Shown here one piece after another: positions 37,925 to 47,746 of a stretch of DNA of 52,917 bases. The position numbers and the translations under genes were made by a program. This DNA is from Vicinamibacteria bacterium (lineage in GTDB: Bacteria; Acidobacteriota; Vicinamibacteria; Vicinamibacterales; UBA8438): the NCBI GenBank assembly GCA_022821235.1, contig JAJEEA010000551.1, forward strand, positions 1-52,917, written 5' to 3'. Each line of letters begins with the position of its first letter. Position 1 is the stretch's first letter. The notes under the pieces were generated by a model. That model was not told the DNA's origin. It worked only from the letters and a program-made list of their open reading frames with translations, and searched no databases.

Positions 37925-40243
37925 TCAGTAGCGGAACAGTATCCGCAGCTTGGTGAAGAGCGCCCGGTTCGTGCGCCGGAAGGCCGTCGGCTCGAAGTAC
38001 CGCGGGTCGTGCACGTCGAGCGCGTCCTCCTGCCGGAAGTGGTCGTCGTAGCCGAAGTAGAACACGGTCAGGGCGTTGATGCGGTAGGTGAGGAGGAGGT
38101 TCGTGCCCCGGGTGCCGCGGAACGAGTCGAACTCGGTGATGTTCCGCAGCAGCAGGCGGTCGGTGAACGTGAACGTCGAGAGCGCCCGCAGCACGCGCAC
38201 GTTGAACACCTGCCGGTCGCGGCCGGCGCGGACGTCGAAGAACCGGCTGGTGACGAGGTTGAGCTGCGTGGTGAACCGGGGGGCGGGGCGGATGGTCGCG
38301 GACAGCGTGGCGCTGTTGCCGCGCCCGAGGTACGGGTTCTCGCGGTCGACGTAGTAGATCTCGTCGCCCCACCGCAGGCTGCCGCCCAGGGAGAACAGGC
38401 GGCTCGTGCTGACGAACGTGGACAGGCTGTAGTTGCGGCGGTCGAAGTCGACGCCCCCGAACCGCTCGTGGGCCTGGACGGCGTTCGCGGTGACGTTGAC
38501 GTTCCGGCTGAAGTTCATGTTCAGCCCGAGGTCGACGTTCTCGTCCTCGAGGATGCCGGCGTGGGTGTGGCTGACCTGGTAGCGGAGGCTCGGTCCCCAG
38601 TCGATGATCCAGCTCTCCGGCCACCAGCGGTAGCCGACGTTGGCGGCCCCGAGCTGCTGGTCCACGCGCTGGAGGAACCCCACGTCCGTGCGGAAGTCGG
38701 GATCGATGCGCGCCGCGTACAGGGAACCCACCAGGTGGCGCCCCTCGTGCTGGAGGAAGGCGCCCATCATGGGCCCCTCCCGCTCGACCCCCTGCTCGTC
38801 GCGGTGCTGCGACCGGAACGCGACCAGGTTCAGCCGGCTGGCCCGGCCGAGGCGGAACTGCGCGTCGGCGCCGGCCACGCGGCTGTGCACGTCGAGGAAC
38901 TCGCGGTCGGTGACGAGCGTCCCGACGTGCGACTCCGAGTAGAGGTCGTAGCGCGCCCGGCCTATCAGCACCCGGGCGTTCTCGCCGTATCCGCGCTCGT
39001 CGGGGTCGCCCCGTCTTCCCGGCGCCTCGTCGTCGGTCGCCATCACCCCGAGGGTCGTGTTCCCGACCTTGCCGGTCAGCTTCGCCCCCAGGTTCGGGTC
39101 GACGAGGGTGCGCGTGTGCACCAGGTCCACGGGTGAGGGGAACTCGAAGATCTCGGCCCCCTCCAGGAAGAACGGCCGCAGCTCGGGGAAGAAGAGGGGG
39201 AACCGCTGGTTGACCTCGATCTGCGGCAGGTCCGACTCGATCTGCGAGAAGTCGGGGTTGCCGGTGAAGTCGGCCGTAAGGTTCGACGTGATGCCGTACT
39301 TGACGTTCAGGCCCATCTCGGGGTCCGTGCTCCGGTCGACGAGCGCGCCCGTGCTCCGGTCGAACAGCTCGTAGCCGATGGCGGTGAACGACGGCAGGAT
39401 CTCGAGGTTGCGGCTGGTGGAGAGGTCGGTCATGCCCTCGAGCACGCCCATCTGCCCCATGAAGCTCTGCACGTCGCGCGACATCGGGGCCCAGACCACG
39501 TTCTCCTGGTCCTTCCCCTTGATCTCCCGCACGATCTGGAACCCCCAGCGGTGCTCGACGCCGGGCGGCTGCTCGGGGTAGCGGAAGCTCTTGAACGGGA
39601 TGGCCATCTCCGCCGTGTACCCGTCGTCGACGATCTGCGCGCCGCTGTAGAACAGGGCGTCCCACGACCGGTCGGCGACGGGAATGGGGCCGCCGCGGGT
39701 CTGGCCCGCGTTGATCACGCCGTCGCCCTGCACGTTGTAGCCGTTCAGGTCGAAGTCGTAGCAGCGCTGCTGGTCGAGGAACGGGTCGAGGTAGACGGTG
39801 ATCAGGTCGTCCTGCCACGTCGTGTCGCGGTCGGCGCGGCTGGCCCGCATGATGCCCGGGTCGGCGTAGTGCAGGTAGAACGCGAAGTAGACGTGGTCGC
39901 GGTCGTAGGCGATGTAGACCTCGGTCTCCTCGGTCGCGGGCGCGCCGTCGAGGGGCGACTGCTGCACGAACTCGGAGAGCATGGCGGCGGTGCGCCACAC
40001 CTCGTCGTCGAGGCGGCCGTCGATGGTCGGCGGCGCGTCGGTGCGGGTGGCCCGGACCCGGGGCCGGCCGACGAGCGCCCCGTAGCCGGCGCCGGACGCC
40101 GCGACCGAGGAGTCGTCCACGCGCGGCCGGTCCGGCCCGTGGGGGCCCATCGGGAAGCCGGCGCCGGACTGGGCTTGGAGGTCGGCGCCGGCGCCGGCCG
40201 CGAGGCACAGCGCGAGCGCGGGAATCGTGGGCGGTCTCGGCAT
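37925..40243 (-). CDS. CBM9-like + DUF5916 outer-membrane protein
   Basis: APPTIDGRLDDEVWRTAAMLSEFVQQSPLDGAPATEETEVYIAYDRDHVYFAFYLHYADP...; beta-barrel-like C-terminus ending RILFRY. Confidence 0.85.
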   Translation of the reverse strand: MPRPPTIPALALCLAAGAGADLQAQSGAGFPMGPHGPDRPRVDDSSVAASGAGYGALVGRPRVRATRTDAPPTIDGRLDDEVWRTAAMLSEFVQQSPLDGAPATEETEVYIAYDRDHVYFAFYLHYADPGIMRASRADRDTTWQDDLITVYLDPFLDQQRCYDFDLNGYNVQGDGVINAGQTRGGPIPVADRSWDALFYSGAQIVDDGYTAEMAIPFKSFRYPEQPPGVEHRWGFQIVREIKGKDQENVVWAPMSRDVQSFMGQMGVLEGMTDLSTSRNLEILPSFTAIGYELFDRSTGALVDRSTDPEMGLNVKYGITSNLTADFTGNPDFSQIESDLPQIEVNQRFPLFFPELRPFFLEGAEIFEFPSPVDLVHTRTLVDPNLGAKLTGKVGNTTLGVMATDDEAPGRRGDPDERGYGENARVLIGRARYDLYSESHVGTLVTDREFLDVHSRVAGADAQFRLGRASRLNLVAFRSQHRDEQGVEREGPMMGAFLQHEGRHLVGSLYAARIDPDFRTDVGFLQRVDQQLGAANVGYRWWPESWIIDWGPSLRYQVSHTHAGILEDENVDLGLNMNFSRNVNVTANAVQAHERFGGVDFDRRNYSLSTFVSTSRLFSLGGSLRWGDEIYYVDRENPYLGRGNSATLSATIRPAPRFTTQLNLVTSRFFDVRAGRDRQVFNVRVLRALSTFTFTDRLLLRNITEFDSFRGTRGTNLLLTYRINALTVFYFGYDDHFRQEDALDVHDPRYFEPTAFRRTNRALFTKLRILFRY

Positions 40244-40378
40244 GGTCGCCGTGGATCGTTCGGAGCGGGTCTCGCGCGGGGCGCCGTGGGCTTCGCCAGT
40301 CGCCCCGGGGGGCTTCGGGGTCGTTGGGGACCGGCCTCGATGCCCTCCCTTGATCCTACTCGACGCTACGGCCCGCGG

Positions 40379-40665
40379 GAGAGGCGATTGAGGTGCCGCC
40401 CCCGGCCGCGCCGCACGGCCACGAGAGCCGATTGGGGTGCCGCCCCCGGCCGCGAGACGCGTCGCACGGCCGCGAGAGCCGATTGGGTGCCGCCCTCGGC
40501 CGCCGGGGCGCGGCGCCCGGCCGCGAGTGGGGTGCCGGCCTCGGGCTGCCGGGGGCGCGGCGCCCGGCCGGGAAGAGCCGATTGGGATGCCGCCGTCGGC
40601 CGCCCGAGCGTGGCGTCCGGCCGTCGCGAGAGCCGATTGGGTCCGCCCTCGGCCGCGGTCACGTC
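40379..40665. repeat. About six degenerate tandem copies of a ~50-bp unit with core GAGAGCCGATTGGG(G)TGCCGCCC(C/T)CGGCCG
   Basis: Core GAGCCGATTGGG visible at ~40426, ~40476, ~40575 and ~40630, weaker copies at ~40381 and ~40527. Confidence 0.8.
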
Positions 40666-40704
40666 CAGGGCCCCCGTGCACCGAACCGCTATCATTCTCG
40701 CGCC

Positions 40705-41745
40705 ATGCCCGATCCGTGTGACGTCTGCGGCGCGGCCGGCGACATGCGTCCGCTCCTCGAGGCGGCGCTGCACGGGTTCGGGGCGGTGTGGATCCGGCAA
40801 TGCGCCGGCTGCGGCTTCCGGCAGGTCCGCCCGCGGCTCCGGCCCGCCGCCCTCGACGCGCTCTACGGCGCCGACTACTTCGACTCGGCTTCCGCGCACG
40901 GCTTCGCGGGGTACGCCCGCCAGCGCCAGCGCTACGAGCGCGACGCGTACTTCCTCGCCCGCGAGCTCCGGCGAATCGCGCCCGCGGGGCGGTTTCTCGA
41001 GGTCGGCAGCGCCCTCGGGTTCCTGCTCGCGGCCCTGGAGCCGATCACCGGTTGGGACGTGGAGGGCGTCGAGGTGTCGCCGTTCGGCGCCTGGTACGCC
41101 CGCGACCGGTTCGGGGTCGCGGTGCGCCGGGGAACCCTGGAGGAGGCCGGCCTGCCGGCGGACGCCTTCGACTACGTGCTGCAGAAGGACCTGCTGGAGC
41201 ACGTCACCCACCCGCGGCGGCACCTGGAGGAGACGTGGCGCATCATGCGGCGGGGCGGGCGGCTCCGGGTCGTCACGCCCAACGGCGAGGCCGACCTGCG
41301 GCCTCTCCATCGCGCGTCGGCGGCGGGCGAGAACGACGATCTGCCGCGGCTGGGCCAGGCGCACCTGTCGTTCTTCTCCCGGGCGCAGTTGCTCCGCCTG
41401 TTCGAAGACGTCGGGTTCCGGGTGCTGCGACTGCGGTCCATCGGGATACGCCGGGGCCTGCGGGCCCTCGGGGTGGTGCCCGGCTGGCGCAGCCGAGCCC
41501 CCGTGGCGAAACGCGAGGCGCCGGCTCCGCGTGACCGGCCCGCCGCGGCCGAGGGAGGAGGGCCGACTCCGGCGACGTGGGCGCAGCAGGCCGCCCGCAT
41601 CGACGCGGAGGTCGCCGCGCGACACCGGGCCGTTCGGTCCTGGCCGCCGTACTTCCACTACCGCCGCCTCGTGAAGCGCCTCGACGCCCTGCCTGGCCGG
41701 CTGGCGATAGGCCAGGACTTCGATCTCCTCGTCGAGAAGCGCTGA
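40705..41745 (+). CDS. Class I SAM-dependent methyltransferase with N-terminal zinc-ribbon-like Cys motif
   Basis: CDVCGAAG...CAGCGFRQV; FLEVGSALGFLLAAL; DYVLQKDLLEHVTHPRRHLEETWRIMRRGG. Confidence 0.85.
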   Translation: MPDPCDVCGAAGDMRPLLEAALHGFGAVWIRQCAGCGFRQVRPRLRPAALDALYGADYFDSASAHGFAGYARQRQRYERDAYFLARELRRIAPAGRFLEVGSALGFLLAALEPITGWDVEGVEVSPFGAWYARDRFGVAVRRGTLEEAGLPADAFDYVLQKDLLEHVTHPRRHLEETWRIMRRGGRLRVVTPNGEADLRPLHRASAAGENDDLPRLGQAHLSFFSRAQLLRLFEDVGFRVLRLRSIGIRRGLRALGVVPGWRSRAPVAKREAPAPRDRPAAAEGGGPTPATWAQQAARIDAEVAARHRAVRSWPPYFHYRRLVKRLDALPGRLAIGQDFDLLVEKR

Positions 41746-41811
41746 CTGCACGGGACTCCCGCGCCGGCAAAGCAGGACTGAAGGCGCGCGGAAGCGTCGC
41801 GCGCCGCCACG

Positions 41812-42156
41812 CTACAGGGCCAGGACTCGCCTCAGCCCGTCGTCGACCCGCCGCATCAGTCTGGACGAGATGTGCCCGACCCGTCGGGAGAGATAGTCCT
41901 CGTCGAGCGTGACGATCTGTGTGACGTTCGCGACGGAGTCCCTCGGAAGCCCAGTGCTCTTCGCGGGAAGCAGGACGTTGCCGGGCATGTCGACGAGGCG
42001 CGCGTTCGACGTCAAGACCACCCCGAGGACGGTGCGGAGCCTGCTTCGGTTGAAGGCATCGGCTTGGATGATGAGGAGGGGATGAGGAAACCCGGGCTCG
42101 GACCCGCGAGGTTCGTCCAGGTCGGCCCACCACACGTCGCGCCGCGTGACTACCAT
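41812..42156 (-). CDS. MazF/PemK-family toxin
   Basis: RRDVWWADLDEPRGSEPGFPHPLLIIQADAFNRSRLRTVLGVVLTSN...LLPAKSTGLPRDSVANVTQIVTLDEDYL. Confidence 0.9.
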   Translation of the reverse strand: MVVTRRDVWWADLDEPRGSEPGFPHPLLIIQADAFNRSRLRTVLGVVLTSNARLVDMPGNVLLPAKSTGLPRDSVANVTQIVTLDEDYLSRRVGHISSRLMRRVDDGLRRVLAL

Positions 42157-42389
42157 TTCGTCCCGGACCCGACGCTTCGCGCCTGAGCCGCTCGCAACGC
42201 CGGGTCGACGCCGCTCGACTCGTCGGCGAGCACCTCGTTCAGCCTCGACGTGACGTCCGCGTCGCGGTGCTTGGCCAGATACTCGGCGAGAGCGACGGCG
42301 TACAGCTCGCTTCTCGACATGCCCTGACGTTTTGCGAGGTCGTTGGCCGACACGAAGAGATCGTCCGGAAGTGAAACGGCGGTCTTCAT
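42150..42389 (-). CDS. MazE-type ribbon-helix-helix antitoxin
   Basis: MKTAVSLPDDLFVSANDLAKRQGMSRSELYAVALAEYLAKH; overlaps toxin start. Confidence 0.85.
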   Translation of the reverse strand: MKTAVSLPDDLFVSANDLAKRQGMSRSELYAVALAEYLAKHRDADVTSRLNEVLADESSGVDPALRAAQARSVGSGTKW

Positions 42390-42452
42390 ACCGGCATTAT
42401 ACCCCGGTTGTACCAGTCGGTGCTCCACCCCGCCAAAGTCATGGCCCCGGCG

Positions 42453-42506
42453 GTTGACGTGGTGTAGATATATTTATATAGTAGCTATATATTTATTTCT
42501 ATAGAT
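42453..42506 (+). promoter_or_regulatory. AT-rich promoter/operator upstream of padR
   Basis: TTGACG -35-like then GATATATTTATATAGTAGCTATATATTTATTTCTATAGATATG, strongly AT-rich and palindromic in a GC-rich region. Confidence 0.6.
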
Positions 42507-43124
42507 ATGAGCCTCGACCACATCCTCCTCGGACTGCTGCGCGAGCCGGCCACCGGGTACGACCTCGGGAACGCGTTCAGCGAGAACGTCCGGCACTTCT
42601 GGTCGGCCGAGCTGAGCCAGATCTACCCGACCCTCAAGCGCCTGGAACAGCGCGGGATGCTAAGCAGCCGGGTCGAGCCGTCGCCCAAGGGGCCGAACCG
42701 CCGCGTCTACACGCTGACGGACGAGGGCCGGGCCGAGCTGCTGGGCTGGCTGCGCGGCGATCCCGCGGTGGGGACGGAACGGTTCGCCTATCTGGCCCAG
42801 CTCTACTTCATGGACGCGCTGGGCGACATCCACGAGACCCGCGCGTTCATGACCGCCCTCCGGAGCCACCTGACCGGCTGGCTGGCGCAGCTCCGGGCGG
42901 TTGAGCACGACGTCGTCGCCACGCACGGCGGCGACCCGGCCCGGTACAGCGACGCGGGATTCCACCACTTCGCGGCGCTCCGGATGGGCATTCACTCCAT
43001 CGGGTCGAAGGTGGCCTGGTGCGACGAGACGCTGGCCGCGATCGACCGGCGGCTTGCGCCCGCGCACGACGCGGGGACCGCGGCCCGCGACGAAACGTGG
43101 AAGGAAATGGAGCATCTGCTGTGA
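42507..43124 (+). CDS. PadR-family transcriptional regulator
   Basis: MSLDHILLGLLREPATGYDLGNAFSENVRHFWSAELSQIYPTLKRLEQRGMLSSRVEPSPKGPNRRVYTLTDEGR. Confidence 0.9.
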   Translation: MSLDHILLGLLREPATGYDLGNAFSENVRHFWSAELSQIYPTLKRLEQRGMLSSRVEPSPKGPNRRVYTLTDEGRAELLGWLRGDPAVGTERFAYLAQLYFMDALGDIHETRAFMTALRSHLTGWLAQLRAVEHDVVATHGGDPARYSDAGFHHFAALRMGIHSIGSKVAWCDETLAAIDRRLAPAHDAGTAARDETWKEMEHLL

Positions 43125-43870
43125 CCACCATCCTCAGCCTGGCAATGAGCGCCCTGGTCCTGGCCCACGTCGCGACCGGGTTCGTCGGCCTCGCAGCATT
43201 CTGGATCCCGCTGTTCGCGAGGAAGGGCGGCCGGGTGCACGTGCAGGCGGGCCGCGTCTTCACGTACTGTGCCTACGTCGTGACGCTGTCGGCGGTCACC
43301 GCGTCGGCGGGACGCATCGCCGCCCTCCAGGCGCAGGGCCTCGGCCCCGCGGACCGGCCCGAGACCTACGGCTTCGCGCTCTTCCTCGGCTATCTCGGGT
43401 TGGCGACGTTCGCCACGGTACGGCACGCGATACGCGTGGTCGAGACGAGAAAGTCGCCGGAGACGCTGCGGACGCCGTTCCACGAGGCCCTCGCCTGGGC
43501 TTCGATCGCCGGCAGCGTCACCGTCGTCGCGTTCGCTCTGGGGGTGTGGACCGACATCTCGCCGATCCTGCTGGGGCTGAGCCCCGTCGGCCTCGTCACC
43601 GGGTCGGGCATGCTGCGGCTGATGCGGCGCCCCGGCGCGCGGCGCATGGGCTGGTTCTACAGCCACCTGGGGTCGATGCTGGGGGGCGGCATCGCCTTCC
43701 ACACCGCGTTCGCGGTCTTCGGGTCGCAGCGCCTCTGGGCCTACGACCTCGCGGGGCCCCTCGCCGTCGTGCCGTGGCTCCTGCCGACGGCCGTCGGCAT
43801 TCCCGCCATCGTCGTCTGGACCCGCTACTACCGGCGGAAGTTCGAACGGCCGGCGCCGGCCGTGGCCTGA
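43121..43870 (+). CDS. DUF2306-like membrane protein
   Basis: GTG start overlapping padR stop; LVLAHVATGFVGLAAFWIPLFARKGGRVHVQAGRVFTYCAYVVTL. Confidence 0.7.
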   Translation: MTTILSLAMSALVLAHVATGFVGLAAFWIPLFARKGGRVHVQAGRVFTYCAYVVTLSAVTASAGRIAALQAQGLGPADRPETYGFALFLGYLGLATFATVRHAIRVVETRKSPETLRTPFHEALAWASIAGSVTVVAFALGVWTDISPILLGLSPVGLVTGSGMLRLMRRPGARRMGWFYSHLGSMLGGGIAFHTAFAVFGSQRLWAYDLAGPLAVVPWLLPTAVGIPAIVVWTRYYRRKFERPAPAVA

Positions 43871-44118
43871 CGGCGCCGATGACTGATAGCCGGGGGAAAC
43901 CCGGCTCGGCGCCGCTGCAGGTTCGACCCCGGCGCCCGGCCGGGCCTTGACGGACTCGAGGCCGTGCGGGTCGCGTTCAGGGAATCGTCGAGTCTGTCGG
44001 AGAGACAACGTAGCCGAGCACTTTCGCAAGGGGCTCTGCAGGTGGTAGCGGCAGTGCGGGCGACAAATGCCCTCGGGCTTCAGGGTTTGGTCTGTCGGGC
44101 CGCTCGCAACCGCACAAC

Positions 44119-46649
44119 CTACTCCACCCGGAGGGCGTCCATCGGGTCGACGCGGGCGGCCCGGCGGCCCGGCAGCCAGCAGGCGAGCAGCGCGACGACG
44201 GTCAGCACGAGGGGAGCCGCGACGAGGGTCAGCGGGTCGTCGGTTTCGACGCCGAACACGAAGGCGTCGAGGAGGCGGACCGATGCGGCGGACGCGAGCA
44301 GGCCGAGGAGCGCCCCGGCCGCGACGAGCCCGGCTCCCTGGCGGACGACGAGGGCCACGACGGCGCCGCGCTGCGCGCCGAGGGCCATGCGGAGCCCGAT
44401 TTCACGGCGGCGTTGCGACACGGTGTAGCTGAGCAGGGCGTAGATGCCGAAGGCGGCGAGGAACAGCGCGAGGGCGGCGAAGAACCCGACACAGACCGCA
44501 TAGAAGCGGGGTTGCGCGACGGCCGCCGACAGTCTCGCGTCCATCGTCATGACGTCTTCGATGCTCGCGGCCGGATTCACCGCGGCCACCGCCTCGCGAA
44601 GAAACGGAACGACCGCCGCCGGGTCGCCGGCTGTCCGCACGGCGACCACCGAGGTGAAGGACGACATGCCGACCAGCAGCCCCGCGTGTTCGAGCTGGTG
44701 CAGGGGCACGTATGCCTCGGCCTGCGACTCGTCGATGGTGAGCCCGGTGTAGCGGACGTCGGCCACGACGCCGATCACCTCCCATGGTTCGGGGCCGGCG
44801 CCGACCGGCAGCAGACGCCGTCCGACGGCCGGCTCGCCGCCGAAGAGCTCGCGAGCGAGCGCCTCGTTCACCACCAGCACCAGCGGGCTCTCGGCCCCGT
44901 CCAGCCGGGTGAACGCGCGCCCGCTCCGGAGACGCAATCGCATCACGTCGAAGTAGCCCGGGCTGACCACGTTGACCCGAGCCTGTTGGAGGTCCCGCGG
45001 GTCGGTCGGAGCCGCGGTGCCCGCCACCCGGAAAACGGCTGCGTTCCCGCCGCCGGGTGCGAGAGGCAGGCGTGACGAAACCCCCACCGCTTCGACGTCG
45101 GGGAGCACGGCCACCCGGTCCATCCCTTCAGCCAGCGATGCCTGGAAGCGCCGGCCGGTCGCCAGCATCGACTCCGGGGTCACGTCCGGTCGGAACGTGA
45201 TGTCGGGGTTCCGGATGCCGGCGGCGATCACGTTGGCCGGGTCGTAGCCGCGGTCGACGCTGACGAGCCGCACGAAGCTGCGCAAGACCAGCCCCGCCCC
45301 CGTCAGCAGCACGAGGGCCAGGGCTACCTGGGCCACGGCGAGCGTGGCGCGGGCCCGGTTCGAACGGAGCAGCCGGAAGCCGCCCGTCGACTGCTCGTTC
45401 CCTTCGTTGAGGGTACGCGCCAAGTCGAGCCGCGACCACTGGAGGGCCGGCGCGGCGCCGAACAGCAGTCCGGCCGCGATCGACAGTCCGAAGGTGAACG
45501 CGAGCGTCGCGGGGTCGATGCCCGCCTCGTCGAGCCGCGCGATGTCGCCGGGAACGAGCGCCGGCACCGCGCGCAGCACCATCGACGCCGCTGCGAGCCC
45601 GAGCACGCCGCCGCCCACGCCCAGCATCACGCTCTCGGTCAGGAGCTGCCGGACGAGACGCCAGCGGCTCGCGCCGAGCGCGGCGCACACCGCCAGCGCC
45701 CGCTGGCGCGCAACCCCCCGCGCGAGCAGCAGCCCCGCCACGTTGATACAGGCGATCAGCAGCACGAGGGCGGTCGCCAGGGTCAGGGCCAGGAGCGCCG
45801 GCCGATACGCGCCGACCATCTCTTCCAGCAACGGCGCGACCCCCACGGCGTTCTCGGACGACCGTTCCCCCTCCCGTCCGCCGCCGATGTCCACTACGGG
45901 AAACTCGCTGGCGCTCTGCAGGCGAGTGCTGGCCTCGACCGCCGCCTGTTCGGGCGACACCCCCGGCGCGAGGCGCCCCAGGGCGTCGAAGGCCATCATG
46001 ACCGTCATGCGCGGTTGCCCCGCGTCCGCGGCCGCCGGCGGCGTGAACGGCGGAACGACGAAGGGTGTCCAGAGCTCGCTGTCGGGGTGCGGGAAATAGA
46101 AACCCTCGGGCAGCACGCCGACCACGGTGTGAGGATCGCCGTCGAGAGCCACGACGGCCCCACGATGCCCGGGTCCGATGCGAAGTGGTTGGTCCAGGCG
46201 CGGTGACTCAGCAGCACGACCCCGTCCGCGCCTTCTCGCGCCTCGCCCTCCGTGAAGAGCCGCCCGAGGTGGGGTGTCGCCCGCAGCAGCGGGAACAGCG
46301 CCGGCGAGACGGCGGCGCCGCGCAGGGTGACCGGGCCGTCCGGTCCCGCCCACTGCTGCGAGACCTCGCGGTAGGCCGCGAGGTGCTCGAACGCCTCGGC
46401 GTCCTGGAGGAGGGGCATCGACCGATTCGTGAGCATTCCCCGGCGGGCGCTCGACGACTCTCCCACCCGCACGATCCGCTCGGGGTCCGGATAGGGCAGG
46501 GGCCGCAGGAGCAGAGCGTGGACGACGCTGAACATCGCGGTGTTGGCGCCGATGCCGAGGGCGAGGGCGAGGAGCACGGCGAGGGTGAGTCCGCGCTGGG
46601 CGGCGAGCCGCCGCGCCGTGGAGACGACATCCCGAAGCAGTGTATCCAT
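44119..46649 (-). CDS. ADOP/MacB-FtsX-type ABC transporter permease, apparent frameshift near 46.17 kb
   Basis: MDTLLRDVVSTARRLAAQRGLTLAVLLALALGIGANTAMFSVVHALLLRPLPYPDPERIV...; C-term LACWLPGRRAARVDPMDALRVE. Confidence 0.85.
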
Positions 46650-46808
46650 ATGGATCCAAGCCCGCGTCCGGCGCGAGCCGGTCGGCGGGCGACGGGCGGC
46701 CAACGTCGAGAGGATGGGCACGACCATGGTCGGCGTCCTCCTACCGAAGGAGTCGGCCGACGCTGGTCACTGTGGGGACAGCCGAAGGATACGACCCCCG
46801 CTGCCGCA

Positions 46809-47707
46809 TCACTCCGGCGGTTCGCTGCCGCTCGAATCGCTGCCCGACGCGGGCCGAAGCTCGTCTGCCGAGATGCGCCCGTCGCCGTCGGTGTCGAGCA
46901 TGCGCAACGACTGAGCCGCCGATTCCATCTCCGTCTCCGAGACCGTGCCGTCCTGATCCGCGTCGAGCGTGTCCATGAAGGGCATCGGTACCAGCGGGCT
47001 CTCGCCGCCGCCTCCGGTTCTCCGCTCCGGTGCTGCCGGCCCTTCTGCGCTTCCGGGCTCCCCGTCTCCCGGCTCCCCGTCTCCCGGTTCCCCGCCCTGC
47101 GCGGCCATCATCGCGGCGAGGATCTCCATCCCTGAAGCGGTGCCGTCCCCGTCGCCGTCGGCGGGAGCCAGGAGGCTCCGGAGCTGCGGCGGCAGGTCCG
47201 CGATATCGAGCTCTTCGTCGGCGCCCAGCGTCATCATCCGACTCCCTTCGGGGAGGTTCGCCGGGCTGCCGAAGAAGACGCGCGGGCCGCCGCGTCCGGG
47301 CCGCAGCTCGTCTCCCGAGAGCCGTCCGTCGCCGTCGTCGTCGAGCGAGGCGAGCGATGCCGGAGCCGCGTCGATCTCGTCGGCCGAGATGTCGTCGTCG
47401 TCGTCGGTGTCGAGGGCGCCGAAAGCCGGCAGCCTGCGCAGCTCGCGGTGGTCGTCCTCGCGTTCCTCGGGCCGGACGCCTTCCGGTGGCTGGCCCGCCG
47501 CCCCTTCCGGAGACTGGCCCGTCGCCTCTTCCGGAGGCTGGCCCGTTGCCTCGCAACCGGTCAGCCCCAGCGTCAGCGCCAACGCCGCCGCCGTCGTGAA
47601 CACGAATGCTCGTGATCCGATGGCCGAGTCCTGGGGGAGGACACGTTGCGTCAGTCGGCGCGCGAGCCGCGAGTCACGTCGCGGGGTTGGACCAATGGCC
47701 GGTGTCA
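46809..47707 (-). CDS. EF-hand-containing putative lipoprotein
   Basis: LTLGLTGCEATG lipobox; LDTDDDDDISADEID, LDDDGDGRLSGDEL, LDADQDGTVSETEM, LDTDGDGRISADEL. Confidence 0.85.
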
Positions 47708-47746
47708 TGGTTGCTCCTTCACGCGATTCCCGATACCTCGGGGTCG

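Noticed and set aside
40379-40665. Repeat array considered as a CRISPR
   Set aside because: Units are degenerate, spacing irregular, no unique spacers and no cas genes in the window
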